A DNA stretch of 64,000 nucleotides from Prevotella sp. tc2-28 (GCF_900107705.1 NZ_FNRE01000002.1:62001-126000); one strand, 5' to 3'. Numbered from the stretch's first letter, positions 50,046 to 58,544 are shown. Notes: generated from the sequence alone by a model not told the origin. Translations and numbers: made by a program.

Positions 50046-50366
50046 ATGAAAAAAGACAAGAACGAGATGCGCACGAATGCTGCGTTCATGGAGGCGGAAG
50101 CCGTAGTGAAGGAATCAGAGCAGCTGATGATTGATCTGATGCATGTAATGGGACAGCATACCCATGTGGAACACCCCTCGCTGGTGGCGCTGATGGGACT
50201 GTCATCCACCGTGGCAGAGATCGTGAAGATGCTGGAGTCGGTAGGCTTTGCCGATGCCCAGGAGAAGTTCCTCTTCCTGCTGACCAGTGAACTGACACTG
50301 AGAGAAGCTTTGGACAATAACCCGCTCGAGCTCTGCTCGCTTGCTACCGAAGGGACGCAAGAATAA
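50046..50366 (+). CDS. Unknown small helical protein
   Basis: The 106-residue protein is helical ('FMEAEAVVKESEQLMIDLMHVMGQHTHVEHPSLVALMGLSSTVAEIVKMLESVGFADAQ'). Its last 15 residues are encoded by a 55-base direct repeat that lies outside genes in its second copy, so the C-terminus is repeat-derived. Confidence 0.5.
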   Translation: MKKDKNEMRTNAAFMEAEAVVKESEQLMIDLMHVMGQHTHVEHPSLVALMGLSSTVAEIVKMLESVGFADAQEKFLFLLTSELTLREALDNNPLELCSLATEGTQE

Positions 50367-50368
50367 CC
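50314..50368 (+). repeat. 55-base direct repeat, copy 1 (within a coding end)
   Basis: It matches 50803-50857 with one difference. It contains CCGCTCGAGCTCTGCTCGC and encodes the end of the 106-residue protein. Confidence 0.9.
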
Positions 50369-50472
50369 AATAACCGAGTCGAAGGCATGAGCGGAGAAAA
50401 TGTGTACGTACGGAATTGAGCTCAAACTAAAATCTTCGCTTTCTCCTGATAGCTCACAAATTCGAATCGATT

Positions 50473-50802
50473 ATGATAATTAATATTAATATTGACATTT
50501 CAGAAGAGGCATATATCCGCCTCATGAGTGGTAAGAGTGTTCCAGGTCAGATGAAAAAGGCTTTGGCAACAGGTGTTATAACATTTGACGACTGGAAGCA
50601 CAAGACGAAGAAGCAACGGGCCAAGGACAAGCTGGTGCATCAGCTGGAGATGGGCTGGGTGAAGGAGTCGCCGGAGAAGTACAAGGTTTTCCTGAGCATC
50701 TATAAGAAGCTGGGACTGCCCCGCATCCTGAGCATCATCGACCGAGAGATGAAGGAAGCCAAGACATCCTTGCTTGACAAAGAACTGATAGAAACCATTT
50801 AA
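50473..50802 (+). CDS. Unknown small protein upstream of DUF3987
   Basis: The 109-residue protein begins with a short beta strand (MIININIDISEEAY) and is then helical and lysine-rich ('KHKTKKQRAKDKLVHQLEMGWVKESPEKYKVFLSIYKKLGLPRI'). No family recognised. It precedes the DUF3987 gene by 108 bases of repeat DNA. Confidence 0.5.
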   Translation: MIININIDISEEAYIRLMSGKSVPGQMKKALATGVITFDDWKHKTKKQRAKDKLVHQLEMGWVKESPEKYKVFLSIYKKLGLPRILSIIDREMKEAKTSLLDKELIETI

Positions 50803-50857
50803 ACAATAAACCGCTCGAGCTCTGCTCGCTTGCTACCGAAGGGACGCAAGAATAACC
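50803..50857 (+). repeat. 55-base direct repeat, copy 2 (non-coding)
   Basis: It begins immediately after the stop of the 109-residue gene and runs into the NGTAAAC tandem array. Confidence 0.9.
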
Positions 50858-50906
50858 GGTAAACAGTAAACGGTAAACAGTAAACGGTAAACAGTAAACG
50901 GTAAAC
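50858..50906 (+). repeat. GGTAAACAGTAAAC tandem array in the DUF3987 leader
   Basis: The 14-base unit is repeated 3.5 times perfectly, ending 4 bases before the DUF3987 ATG. Related heptamers precede the HU-like gene (28248-28282) and the gene at 50046. Confidence 0.9.
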
Positions 50907-50910
50907 TAAT

Positions 50911-53403
50911 ATGTTTTGTTATCAGAAGAATTTCAATAATCCTACGTTGCCCATTGACGAAGCGCAGTTCTATGCGCTCGTCAGGGCTACACAATGGAAT
51001 GAGCATATCGATCAGTTCAGAGAGACGGGTGATGCTGCCCTGAAGCGCAAACTGCCTGCCTTCATCTTCCAGGCTATATTCGACGACACCACGTCGAAGA
51101 GTGGCAAGACGGGTGCCTGGCGCAAGCAGAGTGCTACGAGACTGACGGGACTGGTGGTGATGGACGTGGACCATGTGGGGGAGCAGACCCACCCCCAGCC
51201 CCTCCCTGTTAGTGAGGGGAGTAATATGATGCTGCCACCACGTGAGCTATTTGTCAAGTGGCAAAAAGAGCACGCAGAACTATTTGCATCCCCCTTGCAG
51301 GGGGATAAGAGGGGGTCCATCTTACTCATCTACATCACACCCTCCGGACATGGGTTGAAGATCGTGTTCAAGGCACGCACGGAATGGGGTAACCTGATTG
51401 ACAACCAGCACCAGATGGCGAAGCTGCTGGGCGTGGAGGTGGACGAGAGTTGCAAGGACGCCAGTCGCATGTCGTTCATCTGCAAAGAGTCGGATATCCT
51501 GTATCTGGACAAGGAGTTGTTCACCTATGAGAACAAGGCGTTTGCAGAGCGATATACTGCTCTATATCGAGACGGTCATTCACAAGAGACCCACCCCCAG
51601 CCCCTCCCTGTTAGTGAGGGGAGTGGTCAGACTCAAGATCAAAAACTATCTACGCCCCTCCATCACAGGGAGGGGACGGAGGTGGGTCCTCTATCGTTCA
51701 AGGGGGTGCCTTATAGTGAGATCATCGATGCGTGGTGGACGCATAATGGGGGTGTGCCGCAGGAGGGTGAACGGAACGTGAAGCTGTACCAGTTGGCGGT
51801 GAACCTGAGGGCTATCTGCGACAATAACAAGGCTCTGCTGCTGCAGATCATGCCACGGCTGGGACTGGACGAACAGGAACTGTGCAGCATCGTCGATTCG
51901 GCCTGCAAGGAACCCGTGAAAGGACTGAGCAAAATGATGCGCGAAACCCTCCAGGGCTTGAACATTTCTCTGACCTCTTACCTCTCACCTCTCACCGCTG
52001 AGTCCGACATCAACCAACGCTTGTGGGACTGGGGTGCACAGATAGAGTCGATGTTCGACGATTTCCCCCTGTTGCGCGACATCTGCAAGGGACTGAAGCG
52101 CAACCAGTATCCGGCAGCATTGTTTGTGGGTGGCGGTCTGCTGATGACGCTCATGACGCGCTGTACCTACCGCTTCTACCACCGTCCGGAGGAACTCCGC
52201 AGACTCAACAACTCGACGCTGATCATCGGTGATCCTGCCAGTGGTAAGAGCTTTGCCACCCGACTGTTCAAGTTGCTGGCATCGCCCATCGTGGAAGCCG
52301 ACAAGGTGGGAAAAGATGCTATCAATGCCTATCGTGAGCAGATGCGCACAAAGGGTGCCAACAAGGAGAAACCGAAGAAGCCGAAGGTGGTGATTCGCAT
52401 CCACCCGGCTCGAACCTCGAATGCCCAGTTTATTCAGGACATGGTGAACGCCGTGGAGGAGGTGGACGGAGAGCTGATGCAGTTGCACATGCTGACCTTC
52501 GACACGGAGCTGGACAACACGCTGTCGCTGCAGAAGGGTGGGGCATACATCGACAAGCAGGCCTTGCAGCTGAAAGCCTTCCACAACGAGGAGGACGGTC
52601 AGGCTTACTCGAACGTGGACAGCATCCTCCAGAACTTCTTCGTCATCTGGAACTTCATCTATACCGGAACGCCGATAGCCCTGAAGAAGATGGTGAACGA
52701 GCAGAACTTCGGTTCTGGTCTGGCTACGCGATTGACCTGCATTCCGTTGCCTGCCACCAACTTCGAGATGATGACGCGTGAGTTGACGGTGGACTACGAG
52801 AGTGACAACCGACTGAAGGAATGGGCTGAGAAGCTGGACAGGATGAAGGGTGAGCTGACGGTGCAGAAGATAGTGGACGAGCTCTACGACTGGACGGCAC
52901 GTCGCATGGCTGATGCTGCCGACAACGACTCGAAAGCCGACGAGATGTTGCTGAAACGATGTGCCTATCATGGCCTGAACTTCTCTGCTCCGTTCATCGT
53001 GATGCGCCACTGGGACAAGATGCACCAGGACGGTGACTACTGGTGTGGCGAGTTCGAGACGGACGAGGTGGACTGGCGACTGGCAGAGCTGATCACGAAC
53101 ATCCAGTATGCCTGTCAACGTCACTACTTCGGAGCGATGGCGGAGAACTACTTCGACAACAAGTTGAAGGACGCCAGCGTGAACGTACAACGCAGACAAA
53201 AGACCTTCGAGGCTTTTGCACGACTGCCGGAGGAGTTTACGACAGAGGATGTGATGCGCTGTTTTGGGCTGAAGAACAACACGTCGGCTCGCGCCCGGGT
53301 GTTCCGCCTGATGAAAGACCGCCTGGCTGAAAAGGTGGAAGAGTTCGTGGAGAACGGCACCACCAAAGCCAGGTATAAGAAGACTGGCACTGTGATGCTC
53401 TGA
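50911..53403 (+). CDS. VirE_N/DUF3987 primase-helicase-like protein
   Basis: The 830-residue protein has an N-terminal VirE_N (BT4734-like primase) region ('TRLTGLVVMDVDHV', 'ITPSGHGLKIVFKA', 'DASRMSFICKESDILYL') and a DUF3987 helicase region with Walker A GDPASGKS at 441-448 and Walker B-like 'MLTFDTELDNTL'. Such genes are frequent in Bacteroidales and look like relics of replication modules of mobile elements. The N-terminal third is odd: the peptide T-H-P-Q-P-L-P-V-S-E-G-S occurs twice, encoded by 37-base repeats. An inverted related repeat and a GGGGG/CCCCC hairpin element are also in frame. Confidence 0.85.
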   Translation: MFCYQKNFNNPTLPIDEAQFYALVRATQWNEHIDQFRETGDAALKRKLPAFIFQAIFDDTTSKSGKTGAWRKQSATRLTGLVVMDVDHVGEQTHPQPLPVSEGSNMMLPPRELFVKWQKEHAELFASPLQGDKRGSILLIYITPSGHGLKIVFKARTEWGNLIDNQHQMAKLLGVEVDESCKDASRMSFICKESDILYLDKELFTYENKAFAERYTALYRDGHSQETHPQPLPVSEGSGQTQDQKLSTPLHHREGTEVGPLSFKGVPYSEIIDAWWTHNGGVPQEGERNVKLYQLAVNLRAICDNNKALLLQIMPRLGLDEQELCSIVDSACKEPVKGLSKMMRETLQGLNISLTSYLSPLTAESDINQRLWDWGAQIESMFDDFPLLRDICKGLKRNQYPAALFVGGGLLMTLMTRCTYRFYHRPEELRRLNNSTLIIGDPASGKSFATRLFKLLASPIVEADKVGKDAINAYREQMRTKGANKEKPKKPKVVIRIHPARTSNAQFIQDMVNAVEEVDGELMQLHMLTFDTELDNTLSLQKGGAYIDKQALQLKAFHNEEDGQAYSNVDSILQNFFVIWNFIYTGTPIALKKMVNEQNFGSGLATRLTCIPLPATNFEMMTRELTVDYESDNRLKEWAEKLDRMKGELTVQKIVDELYDWTARRMADAADNDSKADEMLLKRCAYHGLNFSAPFIVMRHWDKMHQDGDYWCGEFETDEVDWRLAELITNIQYACQRHYFGAMAENYFDNKLKDASVNVQRRQKTFEAFARLPEEFTTEDVMRCFGLKNNTSARARVFRLMKDRLAEKVEEFVENGTTKARYKKTGTVML
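51186..51222 (+). repeat. In-frame palindromic element, copy A
   Basis: Thirty-seven bases containing CCCCTCCCTGTTAGTGAGGGG, identical to 51588-51624, read in the same frame as T-H-P-Q-P-L-P-V-S-E-G-S. Confidence 0.9.
51288..51318 (+). repeat. In-frame palindromic element, copy B (related family)
   Basis: ATCCCCCTTGCAGGGGGAT forms a 7-bp hairpin and is followed by AAGAGGGGGTCC. It reads S-P-L-Q-G-D-K-R-G-S in the protein. Confidence 0.7.
51588..51624 (+). repeat. In-frame palindromic element, copy C
   Basis: Identical over 37 bases to 51186-51222 and in the same reading frame. Confidence 0.9.
51652..51688 (-). repeat. In-frame palindromic element, copy D (inverted)
   Basis: The reverse complement matches copies A and C at about 30 of 37 positions. 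It reads T-P-L-H-H-R-E-G-T-E-V-G in the protein. Confidence 0.75.
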
Positions 53404-53459
53404 CGACGCTGTGACGCAGTTACACAGTTGCATTAGGAAAATCAAAAAAACATGAGATT

Positions 53460-53939
53460 ATGACAGAAGTAAGTATCAACAAACAGGCACGACTCAGCGA
53501 GCATTTTACGCTCGCTGAGATGTGCAAAACGAGTGCGAAGACACCTGATGGAAACATCCCTTCGCACGTACATATCGAGAATCTTCGTAGGCTTTGTAGT
53601 TGGTTGGAAATGCTGCGCGACGAGTGGAACCGTCGCTATGGCGAGGGCGATGACCCCATCATCATCAACAGTAGCTATCGAAGTGAGGCAGTTAACAAGG
53701 CCATAGGCGGTGCCAAAGGCTCAAACCACCTGACAGGCTGCGCCGCAGACATTCGTGTCGCAGGCATGGAGCAAGCCCTCCGATATTCCGTCATCCTGCT
53801 CGACATCAGCGATGAGAGCCGCGAGGACTTCGATGAACTCCTCATCGAACGCTCGCCCAAGGGCGGCTATTGGCTCCACTTCGCCGTAAGGCCGTCAGAC
53901 AATCGCAGGAAAGTGCGTCTGATACAATCTCTTCGCTGA
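53460..53939 (+). CDS. M15-type D-Ala-D-Ala peptidase (endolysin-like)
   Basis: The 159-residue protein has the M15A zinc site: 'SSYRSEAVNKAIGGAKGSNHLTGCAADI' with His90 and Asp97, and 'YWLHFAVRP' with His140. The N-terminal 'LSEHFTLAEMCKTSAK' is the usual lead-in of phage-type M15 peptidases. It cleaves peptidoglycan peptides. No signal peptide is present, as in endolysins. In this locus type an N-acetylmuramoyl-L-alanine amidase is more usual. The gene starts 56 bases after DUF3987, across GTGACGC repeats. Confidence 0.88.
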   Translation: MTEVSINKQARLSEHFTLAEMCKTSAKTPDGNIPSHVHIENLRRLCSWLEMLRDEWNRRYGEGDDPIIINSSYRSEAVNKAIGGAKGSNHLTGCAADIRVAGMEQALRYSVILLDISDESREDFDELLIERSPKGGYWLHFAVRPSDNRRKVRLIQSLR

Positions 53940-53988
53940 GGTCGGCAAAGTGCTCGACGCAGCCTGGTAATTGTTCCTCTTTGCATCT

Positions 53989-54025
53989 GCCGCCGATAAT
54001 CCATCGTGACTATCGGCGGCTTTTT
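53989..54025 (+). terminator. Intrinsic terminator after the M15 gene
   Basis: A perfect 10-bp stem (GCCGCCGATA at 53989-53998 with TATCGGCGGC at 54011-54020) precedes TTTTT. Confidence 0.85.
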
Positions 54026-54423
54026 CATTACTTTCCCACGCAGAATCTACTTTCCGACGCAGAATGTAAAATCTGCAAATATAAGTCGCTGATAATCAGC
54101 GCATATTCCTCCAATTATATGGGACAGATACTATGCCGAGGGACGGAGGAGGGACGGAAAATATACAAAAATCTGCAAATATGACTGCCGTCAAAAAAAG
54201 AAAATGCAAAAAACTGCAAAATCGATTTTCCAGTTCTTTGTATATTCACATTCGTTAACACGGATTTTTGCACATTTTTGTATTCTCTGTGAAGCGAGTG
54301 AAATGCAACTTCCAATTTCTGTCCATTTAGGTACATTTATCTTTGCAGTTCTTTGTATATCTTTATAATCAGACGAAAAAACGGTGCATTTTGTAACTCA
54401 AAATTGGGTTGTTAAAAAGTGTT

Positions 54424-54522
54424 GTCCCTGTTTTTGTCCCTTTGTGCCATTTTTCGAAATCTGTCCCTCTGGGGACACTTTTCTCCCTTCGTGTCCCTCC
54501 AGGCTCTTATTCTGTCCCTTCT
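54424..54522. repeat. GTCCCT hexamer cluster
   Basis: Five GTCCCT copies and one inverted GGGGACA occur within 100 bases at irregular spacing. Confidence 0.65.
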
Positions 54523-54557
54523 GAGCAACAAATATATATTATAGCCGGAAGATATAA

Positions 54558-54603
54558 GGTTTAGTTTAGGTTATGGATATATAATATGGGAATAAACTAA
54601 ACC
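54558..54603. repeat. AT-rich inverted repeat
   Basis: GGTTTAGTTTA (54558-54568) and TAAACTAAACC (54593-54603) form a perfect 11-bp stem with a 24-base AT-rich loop. Confidence 0.7.
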
Positions 54604-54692
54604 GTACCTTATCCAATTAAACCGAGCTACCTCTCTCTTTTTTGGACGGCAAAGATAATTATACTGAACTTTCGCAAGTGAATATTCATTCA

Positions 54693-55862
54693 TCAAGCGA
54701 CTAATTTATACATTTGATAGAGTTTATGGAACTTAGGATTGGCATCAATAACTGCAGAAAGCAGCTCGCTGGCATCGGCAGAGATCATCTCTGCGATTTC
54801 CAGAATGGTGTCCAATATCAGTTCCCATATCCTGTCCGAGGCAGACAGCTCGAGAGTACCAGCAGTGGCTTCGCGGAAGAGTTCTCCGACGGTCTCGTAG
54901 GCCTCAAACCGTTTCACCGTGCAAAATATGTTGTACTGCATCATGGTCAGCGTGAAGCTGGCAATCTGTGCAGAGAAGTGTACGCTCTGACATCTGCAGA
55001 AGTCGAGCAGTTGCTTGCAATCGTGATAAGCCACCTCGGTAGTCCAGCGGGTAGCGTACGTCCTATATGCTTTGAGAAAACTGAGCGAGAGATCCGTTGT
55101 GAGCAATCCATTCCAATGCCCACTCCTGCCTCGTTTCGAGAAGAACAGGCGCACGGTGGTACCTGCAAACTTCACGTCTATGGTGCAGTAAGTGCACTTC
55201 AATGTCCTATTGTGCATGGTGAGTCCCTGCTTCTGGAGCTTCTTGATGATTTGGTTGGCTGTCAAGTCGCCCCATTGGGTGTGGTATTTGGTCTTTCCCA
55301 ATTTGATCATACCAATCAGATGGCACTTGATGTGTCGGCTGGTAATGAGTTTCACAAAGTCTGCACAGGTAAACCAGCTGTCAATGAGCAGATAGTCGAA
55401 TCGGATGCCGCGCTTGATGGCGTACTTCACCATCTCGATGGCCTTGTCAATCTTTGACATCGTGTACTCCTTGATGCGTTCCTCGACAGCCTCTCCGCTA
55501 TGATCCTTGCTATACCGTGCTTTGCGCTGCCTATCCGTCAGCCCCTGCTTCTTGTCAGGTTTGCGGCCCTCTTCGCCATGAAGCGAGAAATCGAGGAACA
55601 ACTGGCTCATGCCATCGCTCAGAAGCAGCGTCAGACATTTGTAACCGAGGATGCTCTTGTGCTCAAGGTGAGAGAATACCTTGCCGATGAGCTCACTCTT
55701 ACGTCCGCTCTTCGGAGCGTCAGTGTCATCGATAATCAGGCAGACAGGCTTGTCATGCTTAGCCTCTGTGCTGCGGCTGATCTTACGCAGCAGCTGGAGA
55801 TTCATAGCATACAGCAGCTTGCGCCACTTGATATTACCATCATTCATAAAACGATAGAACAT
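54693..55862 (-). mobile_element. IS4-family-like transposase, 5' end apparently truncated
   Basis: The 389-residue transposase has the DDE layout: 'CLIIDDTDAPKSGRK' (first Asp), 'DYLLIDSWFT' (second Asp) and the IS4-type Y-x-x-R-x-x-x-E-x6-K signature as 'YATRWTTEVAYHDCKQLL'. The frame continues upstream of the ATG as C-C-E-K-D-M-F-Y-R-F-M, which looks like genuine transposase sequence, but a stop follows shortly and the DNA becomes an SMR efflux gene. The N-terminal tens of residues are therefore missing. I found no matching terminal inverted repeats. It is probably inactive. Confidence 0.75.
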
Positions 55863-55869
55863 GTCCTTC

Positions 55870-56016
55870 TCACAACAGGCAATAGAACGAGAACATATAG
55901 CCTACAACCATTGCGGTGGTGGGCAGCAGCTTAGTAAACTGCTCGGAGTATTTGAGCATCGAGGTGGCAAACGTCTCCAGGAAGATGGCACCAATCAGAA
56001 ACAGCCATTCTTTCAT
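55870..56016 (-). pseudogene. SMR (EmrE-type) efflux gene, truncated by the IS element
   Basis: Forty-eight codons from the ATG at 56016 read like the first helices of a small multidrug resistance protein: 'EWLFLIGAIFLETFATSMLKYSEQFTKLLPT', with the essential membrane Glu14. A stop occurs at the transposase junction, while intact SMR proteins have about 105-110 residues. It lies 24 bases downstream of the AraC gene on the same strand, so the AraC protein may have regulated it. Confidence 0.8.
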
Positions 56017-56039
56017 AAATTGAAATTTACCTAAAAGAG

Positions 56040-56933
56040 TTATTCAAACGTTCCATTCTCGTATTCTTGCTGGAATTGTGTACACGTCTTGCCTGTGGCT
56101 TTCTTGAAGAACCGCATCAGATGTGAAGGCTCTGAGAAGTGGAAGTCGTAGGCAATCTCGCTGACCGTCTTGTGGCTGAACAACAGTCCGTTCTTGATTT
56201 CGGCCAGCAGGCGTTGCTTCAGCAGGACGGTGGCTGGAACACCATATTGCGCCATGACGCTCTGGTTAAGCGTCACCCGGCTGACGTGCATCAGGTCGGC
56301 ATATTCCTGCACACGCTGCAGGTCGCGGATGTGCTGCTCCATCAGTTCCACAAACAGGAAAGCGTAGTGGTTCTTCGGCAGTTCAAAGGGCAGACTATAT
56401 GTCTCGGTATAGCGTCGGTTCAAGACGGCCAGCAGATAGTAGAGCACGCTGACGATGATATGGTAGCTGTCGGCTACAGGCTGGCGCAGTTCGCTGCGGA
56501 TTTTCTTCAGCAGCCGTTCGTATTCCGTCAGTTCGTCGGCTGTTGCCATGAAGTATGGTGGCGTGTCGGTCTGCTGGCAGTACTGCAGGCGATAGACAAA
56601 GAACTTGTCGGCAATAAACGTACGCATGAAGTCGTTGCGGAAGATAAGGAAATCGTAGTCGAGGGCATCTTCGTCAATGTGCCATTCCTGCTGCTGGTGG
56701 GGCTTCAGGATGAGCACCATGCCATCGCGCAGTTCTATCTTCTGGTAGCCCAGCAACAGATAGCCATTGGCCTTACGGAAGAAGAACATCTCGAAAAAAT
56801 CGGTCTTGAACACGGGGTATTCCGTCAGCACGCCCCTCCGCTCACTGCCATGGGCGGTGTTGATAAAGAAATCTACACCACATTCCGTCTTGCTGAAAGG
56901 CACCTCTACGAGCCTGTATGTTGTTTTTGCCAT
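56040..56933 (-). CDS. AraC family transcriptional regulator
   Basis: The 297-residue protein starts at the ATG at 56933 (MAKTTYRLVEVPFS); a longer in-frame start at 56987 lies in the divergent promoter region. The N-terminal cupin-like domain (to about 180) has 'DGMVLILKPHQQQEWHID'. The C-terminal AraC domain has two HTHs, 'VQEYADLMHVSRVTLNQSVMAQYG' and 'VSEIAYDFHFSEPSHLMRFFKKATG'. It is divergent from the MBL/radical-SAM operon and upstream of the truncated SMR gene. Confidence 0.92.
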   Translation of the reverse strand: MAKTTYRLVEVPFSKTECGVDFFINTAHGSERRGVLTEYPVFKTDFFEMFFFRKANGYLLLGYQKIELRDGMVLILKPHQQQEWHIDEDALDYDFLIFRNDFMRTFIADKFFVYRLQYCQQTDTPPYFMATADELTEYERLLKKIRSELRQPVADSYHIIVSVLYYLLAVLNRRYTETYSLPFELPKNHYAFLFVELMEQHIRDLQRVQEYADLMHVSRVTLNQSVMAQYGVPATVLLKQRLLAEIKNGLLFSHKTVSEIAYDFHFSEPSHLMRFFKKATGKTCTQFQQEYENGTFE

Positions 56934-56995
56934 ACCTCTTTTATATGATTTCGGCTGCGAAGGTACGAAAAAAGCGTGATTTATCAAAATGGCAT

Positions 56996-57009
56996 AACAA
57001 CATGTTGTT
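56996..57009. promoter_or_regulatory. Palindromic operator candidate
   Basis: AACAACATGTTGTT is a perfect 14-bp palindrome between the divergent AraC and MBL genes, about 30 bases upstream of the MBL -7 box. Confidence 0.55.
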
Positions 57010-57038
57010 CTGGTATAGACATCTTTAACATTTCGCCG

Positions 57039-57046
57039 TACCTTTG
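57039..57046 (+). promoter_or_regulatory. -7 promoter box of the MBL/radical-SAM operon
   Basis: TACCTTTG lies 30 bases before the ATG at 57077. The 18 bases from here match those at the 35093 promoter. Confidence 0.6.
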
Positions 57047-57076
57047 CACCCAGAAATCAAAAAAACAGAAAAGAAC

Positions 57077-57844
57077 ATGAAGATTCAACAGATTAGAAAC
57101 GCTACGATTAAGATTGAGTATGCCGGTAAGGTGATGCTGATAGACCCCATGCTGGGCGAAAAGGGCTGTATGCCTCCGTTCCCGTTCTCGCACCATCAGA
57201 AATTGCGCAACCCGATTTACAACCTGCCGATGACGGTGGACGAACTATTAAGGGATGTGGACTGCGTGTTGCTGACCCATCTGCACACTGACCACATAGA
57301 CGATGCCGCTTATGAGCAGCTGCCGAAGGAAATGCTCATCGTCGTGCAGGACGAGCTGGACCGTGAGGTGGTCGTGTCGCATGGGTTCAAGCAGGTGAAG
57401 GTGATTGAGGGCGAGATGCAGCTGGGCGATGTTCATCTGTCGAAGGCTGAGAGCCATCACGGCCACTGGTGGATGCTGCCGAAGGCCGGCCACACCTGCG
57501 GCTATGTGTTCCAGCACCCTGCGGAGCCTACGACCTATCTGGCTGGCGACACCATCTGGTATAGTGGTGTGCGTCGCAACCTTGACCGCTGGCAGCCCGA
57601 TGTGGTGATAGTCAATGCTGGCGGCAACAAGTTTTATGTGGGAGGGCATGTCATCATGCACATTCCCGATGTGCTGAAGACGATGGACTACGCACCGAAG
57701 GCCACCTTCGTGGCCACCCACCTGGAGGGCGTGAACCACAATTACGTCACCCATGCCGCACTCCTTCGGGCTGCCAGGGAGCATGGAGTGGCTGGGCGCG
57801 TCCACATTCCCGAGGACGGTGAGAGCGTAAATGTCAGCAAGTAA
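57077..57844 (+). CDS. MBL-fold metal-dependent hydrolase
   Basis: The 255-residue protein starts at the ATG at 57077, 30 bases after a -7 box. It has the metallo-beta-lactamase ligands: 'LLTHLHTDHID' (HxHxDH), 'GDTIWY' (Asp), and 'THLEGVNH' (final His), with the N-terminal strand 'RNATIKIEYAGKVMLIDPML'. It resembles the UlaG/YtnP-like group of L-ascorbate-6-P lactonase relatives; substrate unknown. It overlaps or abuts the radical-SAM gene and is probably the first gene of that operon. Confidence 0.9.
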   Translation: MKIQQIRNATIKIEYAGKVMLIDPMLGEKGCMPPFPFSHHQKLRNPIYNLPMTVDELLRDVDCVLLTHLHTDHIDDAAYEQLPKEMLIVVQDELDREVVVSHGFKQVKVIEGEMQLGDVHLSKAESHHGHWWMLPKAGHTCGYVFQHPAEPTTYLAGDTIWYSGVRRNLDRWQPDVVIVNAGGNKFYVGGHVIMHIPDVLKTMDYAPKATFVATHLEGVNHNYVTHAALLRAAREHGVAGRVHIPEDGESVNVSK

Positions 57845-57854
57845 ACGAGAGACG

Positions 57855-58544
57855 ATGAGTGTTTGTATCAAAGACCTGATTCAGAACATGAATCTTGTGA
57901 TTGGCTGTAATATCGGCTGTAGTTATTGCTATGCCCGCAACAATTGTCGTCGCTACCACATTACAGACGATTTCTCTGTGCCGGAATTCTATCCTGGCAA
58001 GCTGCGGCTGATGGGCAATCCGAAGCCCCACAACTGGCTGCTGACAGGCATGAGTGACCTCGCGGGGTGGAAAGACGAATGGCGTGAACTGGTGTTCGAC
58101 AAGATGCGCCAGAACGTGCAGCACCAATATCTGTTTCTCAGTAAACGGCCCGACCTGCTGCACATGTCAGTTACACCCGACAACGGATGGTTTGGAGTCA
58201 CGGTGACCTCTTCGAAGGAAAAGCAGCGTATCGACCAGTTGCGGGAGAATGTAGGTTCAACTCACCTGCATGTCACCTTCGAGCCGATGTTCAACGATAT
58301 TGGAGAGGTTGACTTGCACGGCATTAGCTGGATTGTGATAGGAACGGAAACGGGTAAGCGCAAGGGCAAGGCCGTGTCGGAAGTCAGTTGGGTGGAGAAT
58401 TTGACAGAACAGGCACACCGGCTGAACATTCCCGTTTTCATGAAGGAAGACCTCGTTCCCATTATGGGGGAGGCAAATATGGTACAGGAGTTGCCACAGG
58501 AATTTAAGGAAGTATTAAAACAACAGGGTTATGATTATAAATGA
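57855..58544 (+). CDS. Radical SAM mobile pair protein A
   Basis: The 229-residue protein starts at the ATG at 57855 (an upstream in-frame ATG at 57831 lies in the MBL end). It has the radical SAM cluster motif C-N-I-G-C-S-Y-C at about 17-24, then 'NWLLTGMSDLAGW' and 'HLHVTFEPMFNDIGEVDLHGISWIVIGTETG'. It belongs to the DUF5131-like pair system found in Bacteroidales on mobile DNA. Its substrate is unknown. It overlaps the pair B gene by 14 bases. Confidence 0.85.
   Translation: MSVCIKDLIQNMNLVIGCNIGCSYCYARNNCRRYHITDDFSVPEFYPGKLRLMGNPKPHNWLLTGMSDLAGWKDEWRELVFDKMRQNVQHQYLFLSKRPDLLHMSVTPDNGWFGVTVTSSKEKQRIDQLRENVGSTHLHVTFEPMFNDIGEVDLHGISWIVIGTETGKRKGKAVSEVSWVENLTEQAHRLNIPVFMKEDLVPIMGEANMVQELPQEFKEVLKQQGYDYK

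Larger units (their letters stand above)
54026..54692. other. Repeat-rich non-coding region
   Basis: This 667-base stretch has no supported gene. It contains ATCTGCAAATAT twice (about 54070 and 54169), CAGTTCTTTGTATAT twice (about 54231 and 54347), a cluster of GTCCCT hexamers (54424-54522) and an AT-rich hairpin (54551-54611). Similar elements recur at 60296-60375. Confidence 0.7.

Noticed and set aside
51985..53445. Open frame of 486 codons antisense to the DUF3987 gene
   Set aside because: The product is rich in His, Val, Leu and Arg as expected from a complementary strand, with no domain or start context; the sense gene has clear motifs.
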